From positions 26,529 to 90,528 of the forward strand of contig JAFSMU010000001.1 in NCBI GenBank assembly GCA_017447775.1: DNA of 64,000 nt. The letters run 5' to 3'. The notes under the pieces are model-generated. The model did no database searches, was not told the DNA's origin, and worked only from the letters and a program-made list of their open reading frames with translations. The position numbers and the translations under genes are program-made. Numbering within the stretch: the stretch's first letter is position 1; the number at the start of each line of letters is the position of its first letter. Positions 16,339 to 24,871 of the stretch are shown here, piece by piece. Origin of the DNA: Clostridia bacterium. Lineage in GTDB: Bacteria > Bacillota > Clostridia > Oscillospirales > CAG-272.

Positions 16339-16400
16339 TCCGCGAGGGTTGCCGCACAGTTCATTTCCTTTCATTACATCATTCGTTTTCGGAGGTAAAA

Positions 16401-16442
16401 ATGCACGACACTGAAAAAAAGAGGGCTTTCGTCAGCCCCTGA
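16401..16442 (+). pseudogene. Frameshifted 5' fragment of the M6 protease gene (copy C)
   Basis: It starts like the intact gene, but the poly-A run is one A shorter and a T-to-C change gives CCC TGA, ending the reading after 13 codons. GGAGGT precedes the ATG. Confidence 0.7.
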
Positions 16443-16494
16443 CGCCCGCTCCACTGCTTATCGTTCTGGCAAGCTTTGATCCGAGCGGCAATTT

Positions 16495-16540
16495 GCACCG
16501 ACCGTAAGCGTCGGCGCCTGTAATGCGGCTTGCCGCATTA
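16495..16540 (+). repeat. Two-hairpin unit, second copy
   Basis: It has the same two hairpins as at 16293-16338, with one loop substitution (T to C). The palindrome is at 16521-16540. Confidence 0.8.
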
Positions 16541-16602
16541 TCCGCGAGGGATATTACTCGGTTCATTTCCTTTCATTACATCATTGGTTTTCGGAGGTAA
16601 AA

Positions 16603-18072
16603 ATGCACGACACTGAAAAAAAAGAGGGCTTTCGTCAGCCCTTGACGCCCGCTCCACTGCTTATCGTTCTGGCAAGCTTTGACCCGAGCGGCGAAGGCGT
16701 AAATCATTATGATCCAGAGCATCCGGAGCTGCTCACCGATAAGGAGAGCAAATACTACGGCGAGCAGTGGGCCATATCAAAGCCCGCTGACTGCTACGAG
16801 CGCTTTTTCGGCGAGGGGAACGAGTCAATGCTCGAATACTACCGCCAGATGACAAACGGCAAGTTCTGGTTTTATCCCGTAAAGATAGACCACCCGGATG
16901 AAAACACGCTTGAAAACGGCGTTGTTTCCGTAACTTTGCCGCTGCCGCACCCCGCGGCGCTTCGCAACCTCGGCGACTACGACAACGGAAGCGCCGCCGC
17001 GAAAGTCATTCACGACATCGTGTGCGCTTGCGACAAATTCATCGACTTCAAAAAATACGATCCCGACGGCGACGGCATAATCACGCCGCACGACCTTGCG
17101 GTGATCATTCTCAACGCCGGATATGACCACGCCACCTGCGAGCACGACCGCGAGTGCGGCGGCGTCGACTACGAGGACGGTCCCGACGGCGCGCACCGTT
17201 TCCAAGTTCACGGCACATCCCAGCCGACAGACGCTGAGATGTCCGGCGGGGTACATATTGTTCGCGTATCAAATATCGGCGAATACCGCAGCGTAAAGAC
17301 CGGACTTACAACGATAGGCACGCCCGCGCACGAGCTTTGCCACAACGTCGGCGCACAGGATATGTACAGCCGCTACACAAGCGGATACGACGTTGAGCCG
17401 CGCTGGCCGACTCCGGCGATGTTCTCTCTTATGTCAAGCGGCAACCACCTCGGCGAAGGTGCGCTGCCGTCATTCGTCGATCCGTACCAGCGCATTTATT
17501 TCGGCTGGTCGGACGTAACGGAAGCGAAAGAGGACGGCGTTTACACCGTTACCGAAGTTACCCACGGCGACAAGATACTGAAAATACCCACGCCGAACCC
17601 CGACGAATACTTCATTTGCGAGGTGCGCCTTAAAAAAGGATTTGAGCGCGCGCTTACAAAGGGCGAGGAGAAGGGCGGCGTTGTGATGTGGCACATCGAC
17701 GAGAGCGTCAACAACGAGTGGTTCCTCAAAGCTCAGTGCGTTTCGTCCAACCGCGCGGGCGGAGGCCGCCGTCACGATCTCGGCAACGCGATCCTTCCGA
17801 GGGAGTGGTTTGAATCCGTTTATAACGGCGACGGCACATTCTGGAAATTCGGCCCTCTGCGCGACAAGGACCTTTCCGGCAAGGATCCGTTCTTCTACAA
17901 GAGCGACGATGTGAAAACGTCTTTGTTCGACTCTTCCCTTTACTGCGGCGCGGCGAGCATGTCGTATTCGCTGAACCGCTTCCCTGAGGGCGTGTCGCAC
18001 GATTGGAAGCTTACCGTCGAGGTACTCGACGAGCCGGGCGACGAGATGCGCGTCAAAATCACAAGAGGATAA
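16603..18072 (+). CDS. M6-like metalloprotease, no signal peptide
   Basis: 489 residues. The zinc motif is HELCH with His243 and His247 (PAHELCHNVGAQDMY), in place of the usual HEFGH. The metzincin-like downstream Met region is FSLMSSGN. Further family landmarks are YGEQW, the EF-hand-like DPDGDGIITPHDLA near residue 150 and VVMWHIDE near 365. The N-terminus has only one weak hydrophobic stretch (PLLIVLASF) that aligns with an internal beta-strand of the secreted paralogue at 18875, so no export signal is present. Upstream lie two extra copies of its own 5' end. It ends at a strong terminator. Confidence 0.85.
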   Translation: MHDTEKKEGFRQPLTPAPLLIVLASFDPSGEGVNHYDPEHPELLTDKESKYYGEQWAISKPADCYERFFGEGNESMLEYYRQMTNGKFWFYPVKIDHPDENTLENGVVSVTLPLPHPAALRNLGDYDNGSAAAKVIHDIVCACDKFIDFKKYDPDGDGIITPHDLAVIILNAGYDHATCEHDRECGGVDYEDGPDGAHRFQVHGTSQPTDAEMSGGVHIVRVSNIGEYRSVKTGLTTIGTPAHELCHNVGAQDMYSRYTSGYDVEPRWPTPAMFSLMSSGNHLGEGALPSFVDPYQRIYFGWSDVTEAKEDGVYTVTEVTHGDKILKIPTPNPDEYFICEVRLKKGFERALTKGEEKGGVVMWHIDESVNNEWFLKAQCVSSNRAGGGRRHDLGNAILPREWFESVYNGDGTFWKFGPLRDKDLSGKDPFFYKSDDVKTSLFDSSLYCGAASMSYSLNRFPEGVSHDWKLTVEVLDEPGDEMRVKITRG

Positions 18073-18073
18073 C

Positions 18074-18099
18074 AAAAAGCACCCGAAAGGGTGCTTTTT
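18074..18099 (+). terminator. Terminator of the M6 protease gene
   Basis: AAAAAGCACCC-GAAA-GGGTGCTTTTT with a GNRA-type loop and T-run, directly after the stop codon. Confidence 0.9.
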
Positions 18100-18104
18100 T
18101 CTGC

Positions 18105-18129
18105 AAAAAAAGCCGCCTTTTCGGCGGCT
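18105..18129 (-). terminator. Terminator of the CarD gene
   Basis: Minus strand AGCCGCC-GAAAA-GGCGGCT followed by a T-run. Confidence 0.88.
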
Positions 18130-18135
18130 ATATGA

Positions 18136-18648
18136 TCATGCTTGTGCTTTTTTTCCTTCGATGCAGTCGATAACGTATTGCTCAACCTCTTCAAACGGTA
18201 TTCCGAGCACAACGGAAAGCTCGCTGTAAAGAGAGCGTTTTGCGTATGATTCGTACTCAACGTCGACCTCTGTCAGATGGCGCTTTGCCGCGGCAAACGC
18301 GCGGCGGCGGGAGTACACCGTCTTTATCACCTTGACAAACCCTTCGGGAACAAGCGACGCCACCGTCTGCTTGTATATGTCGCGGCGCATTTTTTCATTT
18401 TCGATCTCAAGCTCGCATATTTCAGGCATTTTGTCGATAAGGCTTGACGCGTCGCATTTTTTCATAAGCGTGCGCGAAGCGATCTTCGTGTTTTCAACAG
18501 GTGTGTAAATCACCGTTGCGGCTCCGAAAAGCGGGCTTAAAACGTAATAAGTCTTTGTGTCGTTTTCGTCAAAAGGCGAAGCGCAAATGTCCTTGATCTG
18601 ACATACCCCGCTCTTTCCGTACATTATATAATCTCCGACCTTATACAT
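18136..18648 (-). CDS. CarD family transcriptional regulator
   Basis: 170 residues. The N-terminal CarD/CdnL RNA-polymerase-interaction domain is clear (MYKVGDYIMYGKSGVCQIKDI, then YYVLSPLF and IYTPVEN). A helical C-terminal domain follows. CarD proteins bind the RNA polymerase beta subunit and stabilise open promoter complexes; they do not bind a specific operator. Clostridia often encode several paralogues. Own promoter and terminator; neighbours on both sides are M6 proteases, with no clear functional link. Confidence 0.93.
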   Translation of the reverse strand: MYKVGDYIMYGKSGVCQIKDICASPFDENDTKTYYVLSPLFGAATVIYTPVENTKIASRTLMKKCDASSLIDKMPEICELEIENEKMRRDIYKQTVASLVPEGFVKVIKTVYSRRRAFAAAKRHLTEVDVEYESYAKRSLYSELSVVLGIPFEEVEQYVIDCIEGKKAQA

Positions 18649-18684
18649 GACGACCTCAATAGTAAATTAGTTAATTATATAATT

Positions 18685-18713
18685 ATCATACCATAAAAAA
18701 ATAATAAATTCAA
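18685..18713 (-). promoter_or_regulatory. Promoter for CarD
   Basis: Minus strand TTGAAT, 17-nt spacer, TATGAT, 37 nt before the ATG. Confidence 0.6.
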
Positions 18714-18801
18714 GCACAAATTTCAAAAAACCGAAAAAATGAGGCTTATTTGCCCGCCGCGCGACCGTTTTTTTCTTTTTGCCTCAAATTCCGACGTTTT
18801 A

Positions 18802-18830
18802 TTGACATATAAAATAAAGTGTGGTATTAT
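18802..18830 (+). promoter_or_regulatory. Promoter for the secreted M6 protease
   Basis: TTGACA, 17-nt spacer, TATTAT, 44 nt before the chosen ATG. Confidence 0.75.
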
Positions 18831-18874
18831 TTAATATAGCACATAATATAATTTTAATAAAAAAGGCGGTCAGT

Positions 18875-21343
18875 ATGAATAAAACCGATAAAAAGAAAAA
18901 CGTTGTAAGAATTCTTGCGATTGTTCTTGCCGTACTTTTGCTTGCCGGCTCGGCGGCGGTGCTTATGTCGACGCTGACAAAGGCCGCAGAGCCGTCGTTT
19001 GAGCTGACGGAGCTTGACAAAAGCGAAAGTTACATTGATCCGATACCAATGCTTTGCATAAGGATATCCTTTGACGCAAACGGCAACGGCATTGACGACT
19101 GGGACCCGTACAATCCGACAAAGCTAACCTCCGATAAGACGGCCGCCTACTACGGCGAGCAGTGGATACATTCCGGTCGCGGTTATTGGGCGGGGATGCT
19201 GTTCGGCGAAACGAAATCGCTTACAAATTACTACAAAGAAATAACAAACGACCGCTTCTATTTTTACGCGGGGGATGAGTCGGAAGGCGTGGCAAACGAC
19301 GGCATTATCGACGTTGTCCTGAACATGGCGCACCCGCGTTCAAAATCGGCGTATGCGAGCAACTTTACAGCTGACGGCGGCGAAAGACGCGCGGCTCTTA
19401 TCGCGGCAAGCGAGTACGTCGACTTCAAAAGCTACGACAAAAACGAAAACGGCTACGTCGACTACAACGAGCTTGCGATAATGTTTGTTCTTGCGGGGTA
19501 TGAACACGCATACGGAAATAGGACGAATATGAACGCGTACGGCACGCACGCTCACTACACGTCGGGCAGCGGCCTTTCGATCGACGGCGTTATAGTTACG
19601 GCGTCCGGTCATTCCGGCTTTGTAAAATGCGGCGAATATCAGACGGCAACCGACGCTATAACGCTTGGAACTCCGGCGCACGAGTTTGGACACTTCCTCG
19701 GCGCGTATGACTTTTACGACGGCGGCAACGGCGCGTGGACTTATTTTACATCCCAGATGTCGCTGATGTCGTCAGGTTCGCACGGCAGCGGCGCAAACGA
19801 GCGGCGCGGCGCGTCCCCGGCGGCGATGGACCCGTATCATCTTATATATACGGGACTTGCAAGCTATACCACTGTTCTTGACGGAGAGTACACGCTTTAC
19901 GCTCACACAAGCACGGCGGGCGAGTATAACATCCTTCGCATAAACACGCCGAATCCCGACGAGTATTACCTTATTGAAAACAGATCGCGCTCGTCCAAAT
20001 CAAAGTCAGACCTTTCGGCGTCCGAGGGCGTCGTTATATGGCACATAGACGATAGCATCATCAGAATGGGCAAGGTGAATACGGCAAATTCCGGACACGA
20101 TCCCGGCGCGGTTGTACTCGGGCCCAACGCCATAAGCGCCGATTCCTGCGGGTTTGCATACAAAGAAGGCAACCCTGTTGCAAGATATACGTTTACGGCG
20201 ATGAACAAGCACTACACATTCCCGAAATCGGGAACGTGGAACACTTCCCTTGAAGAAGGAACGGAGCTTCCGCTCAAAATAGAGGTGCTTGACGGCGTAG
20301 GTACGGAAATGAGGATCAGAATTTCGGGATGCGTTGATTGCGCTCCCGCGGTAACGCTCGGCAAGACGACCGAAGCGTCGACTGACACGCTGACATTCTA
20401 CGGAAAGATCACCGACCTTTGCGGCGGCAACGTAACGTCGTGCGGATTTATCCTTTCAAAGAACGCAGACCCGACGGCTGAAAACGGCACGATAATTTAC
20501 GCAACGCCGAATTCCGACGGCACGTTTGAAGCGACGTTTGAGGGGCTGACGCAGGGTACAAAATACTTCTGCAAGGTGTTTGCCACGGGTAAATTCGGCA
20601 CAGGCTCACGCATATCGTCGACCTACACGAAATTCCCGCCGAAAGAGGACGTCGAATACGATTACTACTTCGTTTACGTCTTCCCGAACTATCTCAACAT
20701 GGCGCGCCGTTACACAAGGCGCGTTTACCCCGGCGATAAGATGACGTACGTTCCCGATTATGAGTGGGCGGGATATCAGTTCGCGGGTTGGTTCTGGGAC
20801 GCGGACCTTACCGAAAAATACGACATGAACTACACCCAGCAGACAAAGGATAACTTCTCCCTTTACGGCAAGTGGGTCCGCAATGAAGTTGCGCGCAAGC
20901 TGACTATCGTCGGCGCGGAAACGCTGTTCAACTTTGCGTCGGAGATAGGTTCTACGTTTATCGAGCCGATCCCCGTTGATCGCACAGGCTACACATTCGG
21001 CGGATGGTTTGCAGACGAAGAAAGAACAGTTCCGTTTGACTTTGACTCAACCGTGCGCGATGAGGAAACGGTAATTTACGCAAAATGGATAAGCGATTCT
21101 CCCGAAACGACAACGGAACCGACGACCGAGCCAACGACAGAACCGACCGTCGTTCCGACAGCAGAGCCGACGACGGAGCCGACTGTCGTTCCCACACCGG
21201 AGATAACAACCGAGGTACCCGAGCCGACGGGCAGCGGCGAAACAAAAAAGAGCGGGTGCGGATCGGTGCTTTACAGCGGCGCCGCGATAATCATTTCGGC
21301 GGCGGCACTCGGAATAACGGCAATAAGGAAGAAAAAGGAATAA
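18875..21343 (+). CDS. Secreted M6 metalloprotease with InlB-type repeats and C-terminal anchor
   Basis: 822 residues. An N-terminal signal/anchor (residues 10-35) is followed by an M6 catalytic domain to about 490, with HEFGH at His269 (AHEFGHFLGAYDFY), SLMSSGSHG and VVIWHIDDS. A fibronectin-like region lies near 500-590. Then come two InlB B-repeat-like units (YQFAGWFWDADLTEKYD; YTFGGWFADEERTVPFD), a Thr-Glu-Pro repeat stalk of about 35 residues and the C-terminus KKSGCGS-hydrophobic-RKKKE. The start at 18875 follows AAAGGCGGT. It is likely cell-surface attached and degrades extracellular protein. Co-transcribed with the HAD gene, whose ATG follows the stop with no gap. Confidence 0.88.
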   Translation: MNKTDKKKNVVRILAIVLAVLLLAGSAAVLMSTLTKAAEPSFELTELDKSESYIDPIPMLCIRISFDANGNGIDDWDPYNPTKLTSDKTAAYYGEQWIHSGRGYWAGMLFGETKSLTNYYKEITNDRFYFYAGDESEGVANDGIIDVVLNMAHPRSKSAYASNFTADGGERRAALIAASEYVDFKSYDKNENGYVDYNELAIMFVLAGYEHAYGNRTNMNAYGTHAHYTSGSGLSIDGVIVTASGHSGFVKCGEYQTATDAITLGTPAHEFGHFLGAYDFYDGGNGAWTYFTSQMSLMSSGSHGSGANERRGASPAAMDPYHLIYTGLASYTTVLDGEYTLYAHTSTAGEYNILRINTPNPDEYYLIENRSRSSKSKSDLSASEGVVIWHIDDSIIRMGKVNTANSGHDPGAVVLGPNAISADSCGFAYKEGNPVARYTFTAMNKHYTFPKSGTWNTSLEEGTELPLKIEVLDGVGTEMRIRISGCVDCAPAVTLGKTTEASTDTLTFYGKITDLCGGNVTSCGFILSKNADPTAENGTIIYATPNSDGTFEATFEGLTQGTKYFCKVFATGKFGTGSRISSTYTKFPPKEDVEYDYYFVYVFPNYLNMARRYTRRVYPGDKMTYVPDYEWAGYQFAGWFWDADLTEKYDMNYTQQTKDNFSLYGKWVRNEVARKLTIVGAETLFNFASEIGSTFIEPIPVDRTGYTFGGWFADEERTVPFDFDSTVRDEETVIYAKWISDSPETTTEPTTEPTTEPTVVPTAEPTTEPTVVPTPEITTEVPEPTGSGETKKSGCGSVLYSGAAIIISAAALGITAIRKKKE

Positions 21344-22066
21344 ATGGACGTATCAAAAATAAAACTTGTGGCGTTTGACCTTGACGGTACGATAACGCAG
21401 CACAAAGTTCCCCTTGAAGAAAAAAACCGCGCCGTGCTTGACGCGCTCGGCAAAAAATACAAGCTTTTAATGGCGGGCGCCGGCGCGTGCCAAAGGATAT
21501 TTTTGCAGATGGGAAAATACCCCATCGATATCCTCGGAAGCTACGGTATGCAGTACGCCGAATACAATAAAGACACGGGCGAGCTTGACGTAAAATATCT
21601 CAAAAGCTTTCCGTGCGATCACGAAAGCGTCGAGCGGCGCGCGATGATCTTCCGCGAGAAATACGGCTACACCGATTTTGCCGGCGACAGCGTGCAGTAT
21701 TTCGACACCGGCGGCATCACGCTTGCCATACTCGGCACGGCGGCACAGCTTCCCGAGAAGCTGGCGTTTGATCCGACAAGAGAAAAACGGCGCCGCGCGC
21801 TCGCTTATGTGCGTGAGCTGTTCCCCGATTTCAAAGTGTTTGTCGGCGGAACGTCGTCTTTTGACATGGCGCCCGCTCCCTACGACAAATATTACGCGCT
21901 TGACAAATACTGCCGCGAACACGGATACGCTCACGACGAGGTCGTATTCGTCGGCGACGACTGGGGCGAGGGCGGAAACGACAGTCCCGTGTACGAGTCG
22001 GATATCGCGTTCATAAAAGTCGACAATTACGAAAACTTCGGCGAATGCGTGAAAATTCTTCTATGA
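21344..22066 (+). CDS. HAD-IIB phosphatase, phosphomannomutase-like
   Basis: 240 residues. Motif I is DLDGT with Asp12 and Asp14. The segments VGGTSSFDMAPAPYDKYYAL and FVGDDWGEGGNDSPVY resemble the eukaryotic-type PMM family (PF03332), in which a Gly-Gly-Asn-Asp motif binds Mg. It may act as a sugar-phosphate phosphatase or mutase. The ATG immediately follows the TAA of the protease gene (TAAATG), so translation is coupled, although the functional link is not obvious. Confidence 0.82.
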   Translation: MDVSKIKLVAFDLDGTITQHKVPLEEKNRAVLDALGKKYKLLMAGAGACQRIFLQMGKYPIDILGSYGMQYAEYNKDTGELDVKYLKSFPCDHESVERRAMIFREKYGYTDFAGDSVQYFDTGGITLAILGTAAQLPEKLAFDPTREKRRRALAYVRELFPDFKVFVGGTSSFDMAPAPYDKYYALDKYCREHGYAHDEVVFVGDDWGEGGNDSPVYESDIAFIKVDNYENFGECVKILL

Positions 22067-22070
22067 AAAA

Positions 22071-22090
22071 AGCTCCTCTTTCGAGGAGCT
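22071..22090. terminator. Bidirectional terminator, HAD / ABC operon
   Basis: AGCTCCTC-TTTC-GAGGAGCT with A- and T-runs on both sides. Confidence 0.9.
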
Positions 22091-22100
22091 TTTATTTTTG

Positions 22101-22898
22101 TTATCCGAGCAGAGCGCGGTCGTTTGCAAACTCCGTGCCGCTTGCCTGCGAGAATTTCTCGATCAGCGCTTCGACGGTGAGCTGTTTCTTTTCCTCGCCG
22201 CGCACGTCGAGGATTATCTTGCCCGCGTTCATCATTATAAGTCTGTTGCCGTGGGCGATAGCGTCTTTCATGTTGTGAGTTACCATCAGCGTCGTGAGTC
22301 TGCCCTCGCTTACGAATTTGTCAGTAAGTTCAAGCACCTTTGCCGCCGTTTTCGGATCGAGCGCCGCCGTATGCTCGTCGAGAAGAAGGAGCTTTGGCGA
22401 GTTCATCGTCGCCATAAGCAGCGTCAGCGCCTGACGCTGACCGCCCGAGAGAAGTCCGACCTTCGTGGTGAGGCGGTCTTCGAGGCCAAGCTCGAGCGCC
22501 GCAAGCATTTCACGGTATTTTTCGCGCTCTGATTTCGTTATAGCCCAACGAAGCGAGCGCTTTTTTCCGCGGCGATTTGCAAGCGCGAGGTTTTCCTCTA
22601 TCTGCATATCTGCCGCTGTGCCCATCATCGGATCCTGGAAAACGCGCCCGATGAATTTTGCGCGCTTGTGCTCAGGCATATCCGTAATGTCGATGCCGTC
22701 AATCGTTATTTTGCCCTCATCGAGCTTGAATACGCCCGCGATGGCGTTGAGCAACGTGCTCTTTCCTGCGCCGTTGCCGCCGATGACGGTTACAAAGTCA
22801 CCGTCTTCAAGCGTTAAAAGCGCGATGTTGTCTATCGCTGTTTTTTCGTTTACCGTTCCGGCGTTGAAGATCTTGGTAGCGTTTCTTATGTCAAGCAT
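22101..22898 (-). CDS. ABC transporter ATPase, TrpXYZ-type amino acid importer
   Basis: 265 residues. Walker A GGNGAGKST near residue 40, signature LSGGQRQAL near 146, Walker B LLLLDEHTAAL near 166 and the switch His in MVTHNM are intact. It powers the permease encoded upstream, with an 8-nt gene overlap. The set ATPase-permease-substrate-binding protein under a T-box corresponds to the TrpXYZ group of aromatic amino acid importers. Confidence 0.93.
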   Translation of the reverse strand: MLDIRNATKIFNAGTVNEKTAIDNIALLTLEDGDFVTVIGGNGAGKSTLLNAIAGVFKLDEGKITIDGIDITDMPEHKRAKFIGRVFQDPMMGTAADMQIEENLALANRRGKKRSLRWAITKSEREKYREMLAALELGLEDRLTTKVGLLSGGQRQALTLLMATMNSPKLLLLDEHTAALDPKTAAKVLELTDKFVSEGRLTTLMVTHNMKDAIAHGNRLIMMNAGKIILDVRGEEKKQLTVEALIEKFSQASGTEFANDRALLG

Positions 22899-23841
22899 CT
22901 TCCGTCACCTCGCTTTCGTCGGGCTGGGTCTGCGGCGCGTCCGCCGCTTTTGCGGCTTTTTTCGCGCGCTTTCTCGCACTGCTCTTTTTCAGATTCGGCA
23001 CGGCGATAAATATCGCAACGACAACCGCCGAGAGCATTTTAAGCAGGTCGGGATCTATTCCGAAGAATACGACGGTCTGATATACGATGTAATAGATTAT
23101 GCCGCCGCCGACAACGCCCGCAAGCCTTACGGCAAAATTTTTCGATATTCTTCCGAATATCGTTTCGCCGATGATGACCGCGGCAAGTCCGATGACGATA
23201 GCGCCGCGCCCCATACCGATGTCAGCCGCGCCCTGATACTGCATCAGTACCGCGCCCGAGAAAGCGACGATACCGTTTGACAGCACCAGCCCGAGCACCT
23301 TTGTAAGATCGGTGTTGATGCCTTGCGCGCGCGCCATTTTCATATTGTTGCCCGTCGCACGAAGCGACGCGCCGATCTCCGTTCCGAAGAACATATAAAG
23401 CAGGCCGATTATGACAAGGCACATAAGCACAACGGCAAGAAGCGATATGCCTATGTTTTCTTCATACGGACTGATGACAAGCTTATACACCTTTGAGCTG
23501 ATACCGAGGTTTGCGCGGCCGAGTATTTTCAGGTTTACCGACCACAGAATAAGCTGGGTGATGATACCCGAAAGGATAGCGGGGATCTTAAGCACGGTGT
23601 GGAACACGCCCGTGAGAAGTCCCGCAAGCATTCCGGCAAGAAATGCTGCCAGCATCGCTATCCAGATATTTACCCCCGCCGCGACCAGAACAGCCGCAAC
23701 GCAAGCGCCGGTGACGATGGAGCCGTCAACGGTAAGGTCTGCTATATCGAGTATTTTGTAAGTTATATATACGCCGATCGCCATTATGCCCCAGATCATT
23801 CCGAGGACGATGGCGCCCGGCATAGCGCCGAGTAATTCCAT
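22891..23841 (-). CDS. ABC transporter permease, TrpXYZ-type
   Basis: 316 residues, eight to ten membrane segments, BPD_transp_2 (branched-chain/sugar-type) fold. Conserved GxxxxASLRATGNN occurs in EIGASLRATGNN, the coupling-helix region facing the ATPase. The last 40 residues are a charged Lys/Ala-rich cytoplasmic tail (KKSSARKRAKKAAKAA) not needed in typical members. Spacing to the substrate-binding protein gene is 25 nt. Confidence 0.92.
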   Translation of the reverse strand: MELLGAMPGAIVLGMIWGIMAIGVYITYKILDIADLTVDGSIVTGACVAAVLVAAGVNIWIAMLAAFLAGMLAGLLTGVFHTVLKIPAILSGIITQLILWSVNLKILGRANLGISSKVYKLVISPYEENIGISLLAVVLMCLVIIGLLYMFFGTEIGASLRATGNNMKMARAQGINTDLTKVLGLVLSNGIVAFSGAVLMQYQGAADIGMGRGAIVIGLAAVIIGETIFGRISKNFAVRLAGVVGGGIIYYIVYQTVVFFGIDPDLLKMLSAVVVAIFIAVPNLKKSSARKRAKKAAKAADAPQTQPDESEVTEDA

Positions 23842-23866
23842 TTGTTTTTATATCCTTGATTTTATA

Positions 23867-24826
23867 TTATTTTACCGAAACGTAACCTTCCGGAGCCGTA
23901 AGTCCGAAGAACGCAAGATTGTCCGCATTGAATTTGCGAACGGGGGATTCGTCATACGCGATAGGCATTTTCGTGATGTCGGCGCCGTCTTTAAGGATCT
24001 GAGCCGCCATAAGTCCCGTTTTGTAGCCGATATTGTAGTAGCTGATCGAAAGCGTGTACGTGCCGCAGCTCTTGCAGATTCCCTCTTCGCCTGCGAATAC
24101 GGGAGTCTTTGTGTCCTGAGAGAGCGTGTTTATAAGCTCGCCGCTCGACGCTGCCTTATTGTCGGTAGGAACGTAGATAACGTCGCTGTCAGCGGCGGCT
24201 TTCTTGAATACGACCGAGATATCGTTTGAGTCGGAAAAGGTGTAGAGCGTTGCCGTCTTGCCGTTCTTTTCAAGGTAAGCTTTAACAACGTCGACCTGGT
24301 ATTTCGAGTTTGCCTCAGCCGAGCAGTAGAACAGACCTATCTTCTGCGCCGAGGGGAACAGGTCGATTATCATCTGCGCCTGCTCCGTCAGAGGAGCAAG
24401 GTCCGATGTGCCGGAAACGTTGTATCCCGTTGTTCCGTTGAAGTTTTCGATGCTGAGAGCAACGCCGTATTCGGTGATCGACGTGCCGAGTATCGGTATT
24501 TTCGTCGTTGCCGCAGCTGCCGCCTGAAGAGAAGGCGTTGCGTTTGCCATTATAAGATCGTATCTTTTGGAAACGAAGCTTTGAGCGATAGTCGTGCAGG
24601 CGGAAACGTCCTCGCCCGCGTTCTTTTCGTCAAAGTAAACGTTTTCAGCTCCAAGCTCTGCGATAACGGCGTCTTTGAAGCCCTTTGTCGCCGCGTCGAG
24701 CGCTTGGTGAGTCACGAACTGGCAAATGCCTATCTGATATTTTGCCTTGTTTCCGCAGGATGCGAGGGCAAAGCAAACGGTCAGTGTAAACGCCAGACAT
24801 AAAATAATGCTCAGTACCTTTTTCAT
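23867..24826 (-). CDS. ABC substrate-binding lipoprotein, TrpX family (PF04392)
   Basis: 319 residues. A signal peptide ends at a lipobox ALASC (Cys near residue 23). The mature protein begins KYQIGICQFVTHQALD, the hallmark of the TrpX/DUF534 periplasmic-binding fold (ITHPALD-like). Two Rossmann-type lobes follow, with YVPTDNKAAS and VFAGEEGICKS in the hinge and ligand region. The ATG at 24826 has AAGGAG 9 nt upstream; a longer in-frame ORF runs through the T-box and is not real. The T-box specifier suggests tyrosine as substrate. Confidence 0.93.
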   Translation of the reverse strand: MKKVLSIILCLAFTLTVCFALASCGNKAKYQIGICQFVTHQALDAATKGFKDAVIAELGAENVYFDEKNAGEDVSACTTIAQSFVSKRYDLIMANATPSLQAAAAATTKIPILGTSITEYGVALSIENFNGTTGYNVSGTSDLAPLTEQAQMIIDLFPSAQKIGLFYCSAEANSKYQVDVVKAYLEKNGKTATLYTFSDSNDISVVFKKAAADSDVIYVPTDNKAASSGELINTLSQDTKTPVFAGEEGICKSCGTYTLSISYYNIGYKTGLMAAQILKDGADITKMPIAYDESPVRKFNADNLAFFGLTAPEGYVSVK

Positions 24827-24871
24827 TGTGTGTATCTCCTTAAATATAAAATTTCTTTTCAGGCGGAAAAA

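Larger units (their letters stand above)
16195..16692 (+). repeat. Tandem direct repeat of the M6 gene start, three copies
   Basis: Copies start at ATG 16195, 16401 and 16603, with periods of 206 and 202 nt. Copies one and two contain about 90 nt of coding sequence, a two-hairpin unit and a common leader ending GTTTTCGGAGGTAAAA. Copy three continues into the full gene. Copies differ by a few substitutions and one A in a poly-A run. Confidence 0.9.

Noticed and set aside
16195..16692. CRISPR array
   Set aside because: The repeats are long (about 204 nt), coding in part, and only three copies exist with no spacer-like pattern or cas genes.
22891..22908. Frameshift between ABC permease and ATPase
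   Set aside because: The 8-nt overlap is ordinary operon packing; both proteins are complete at their ends.
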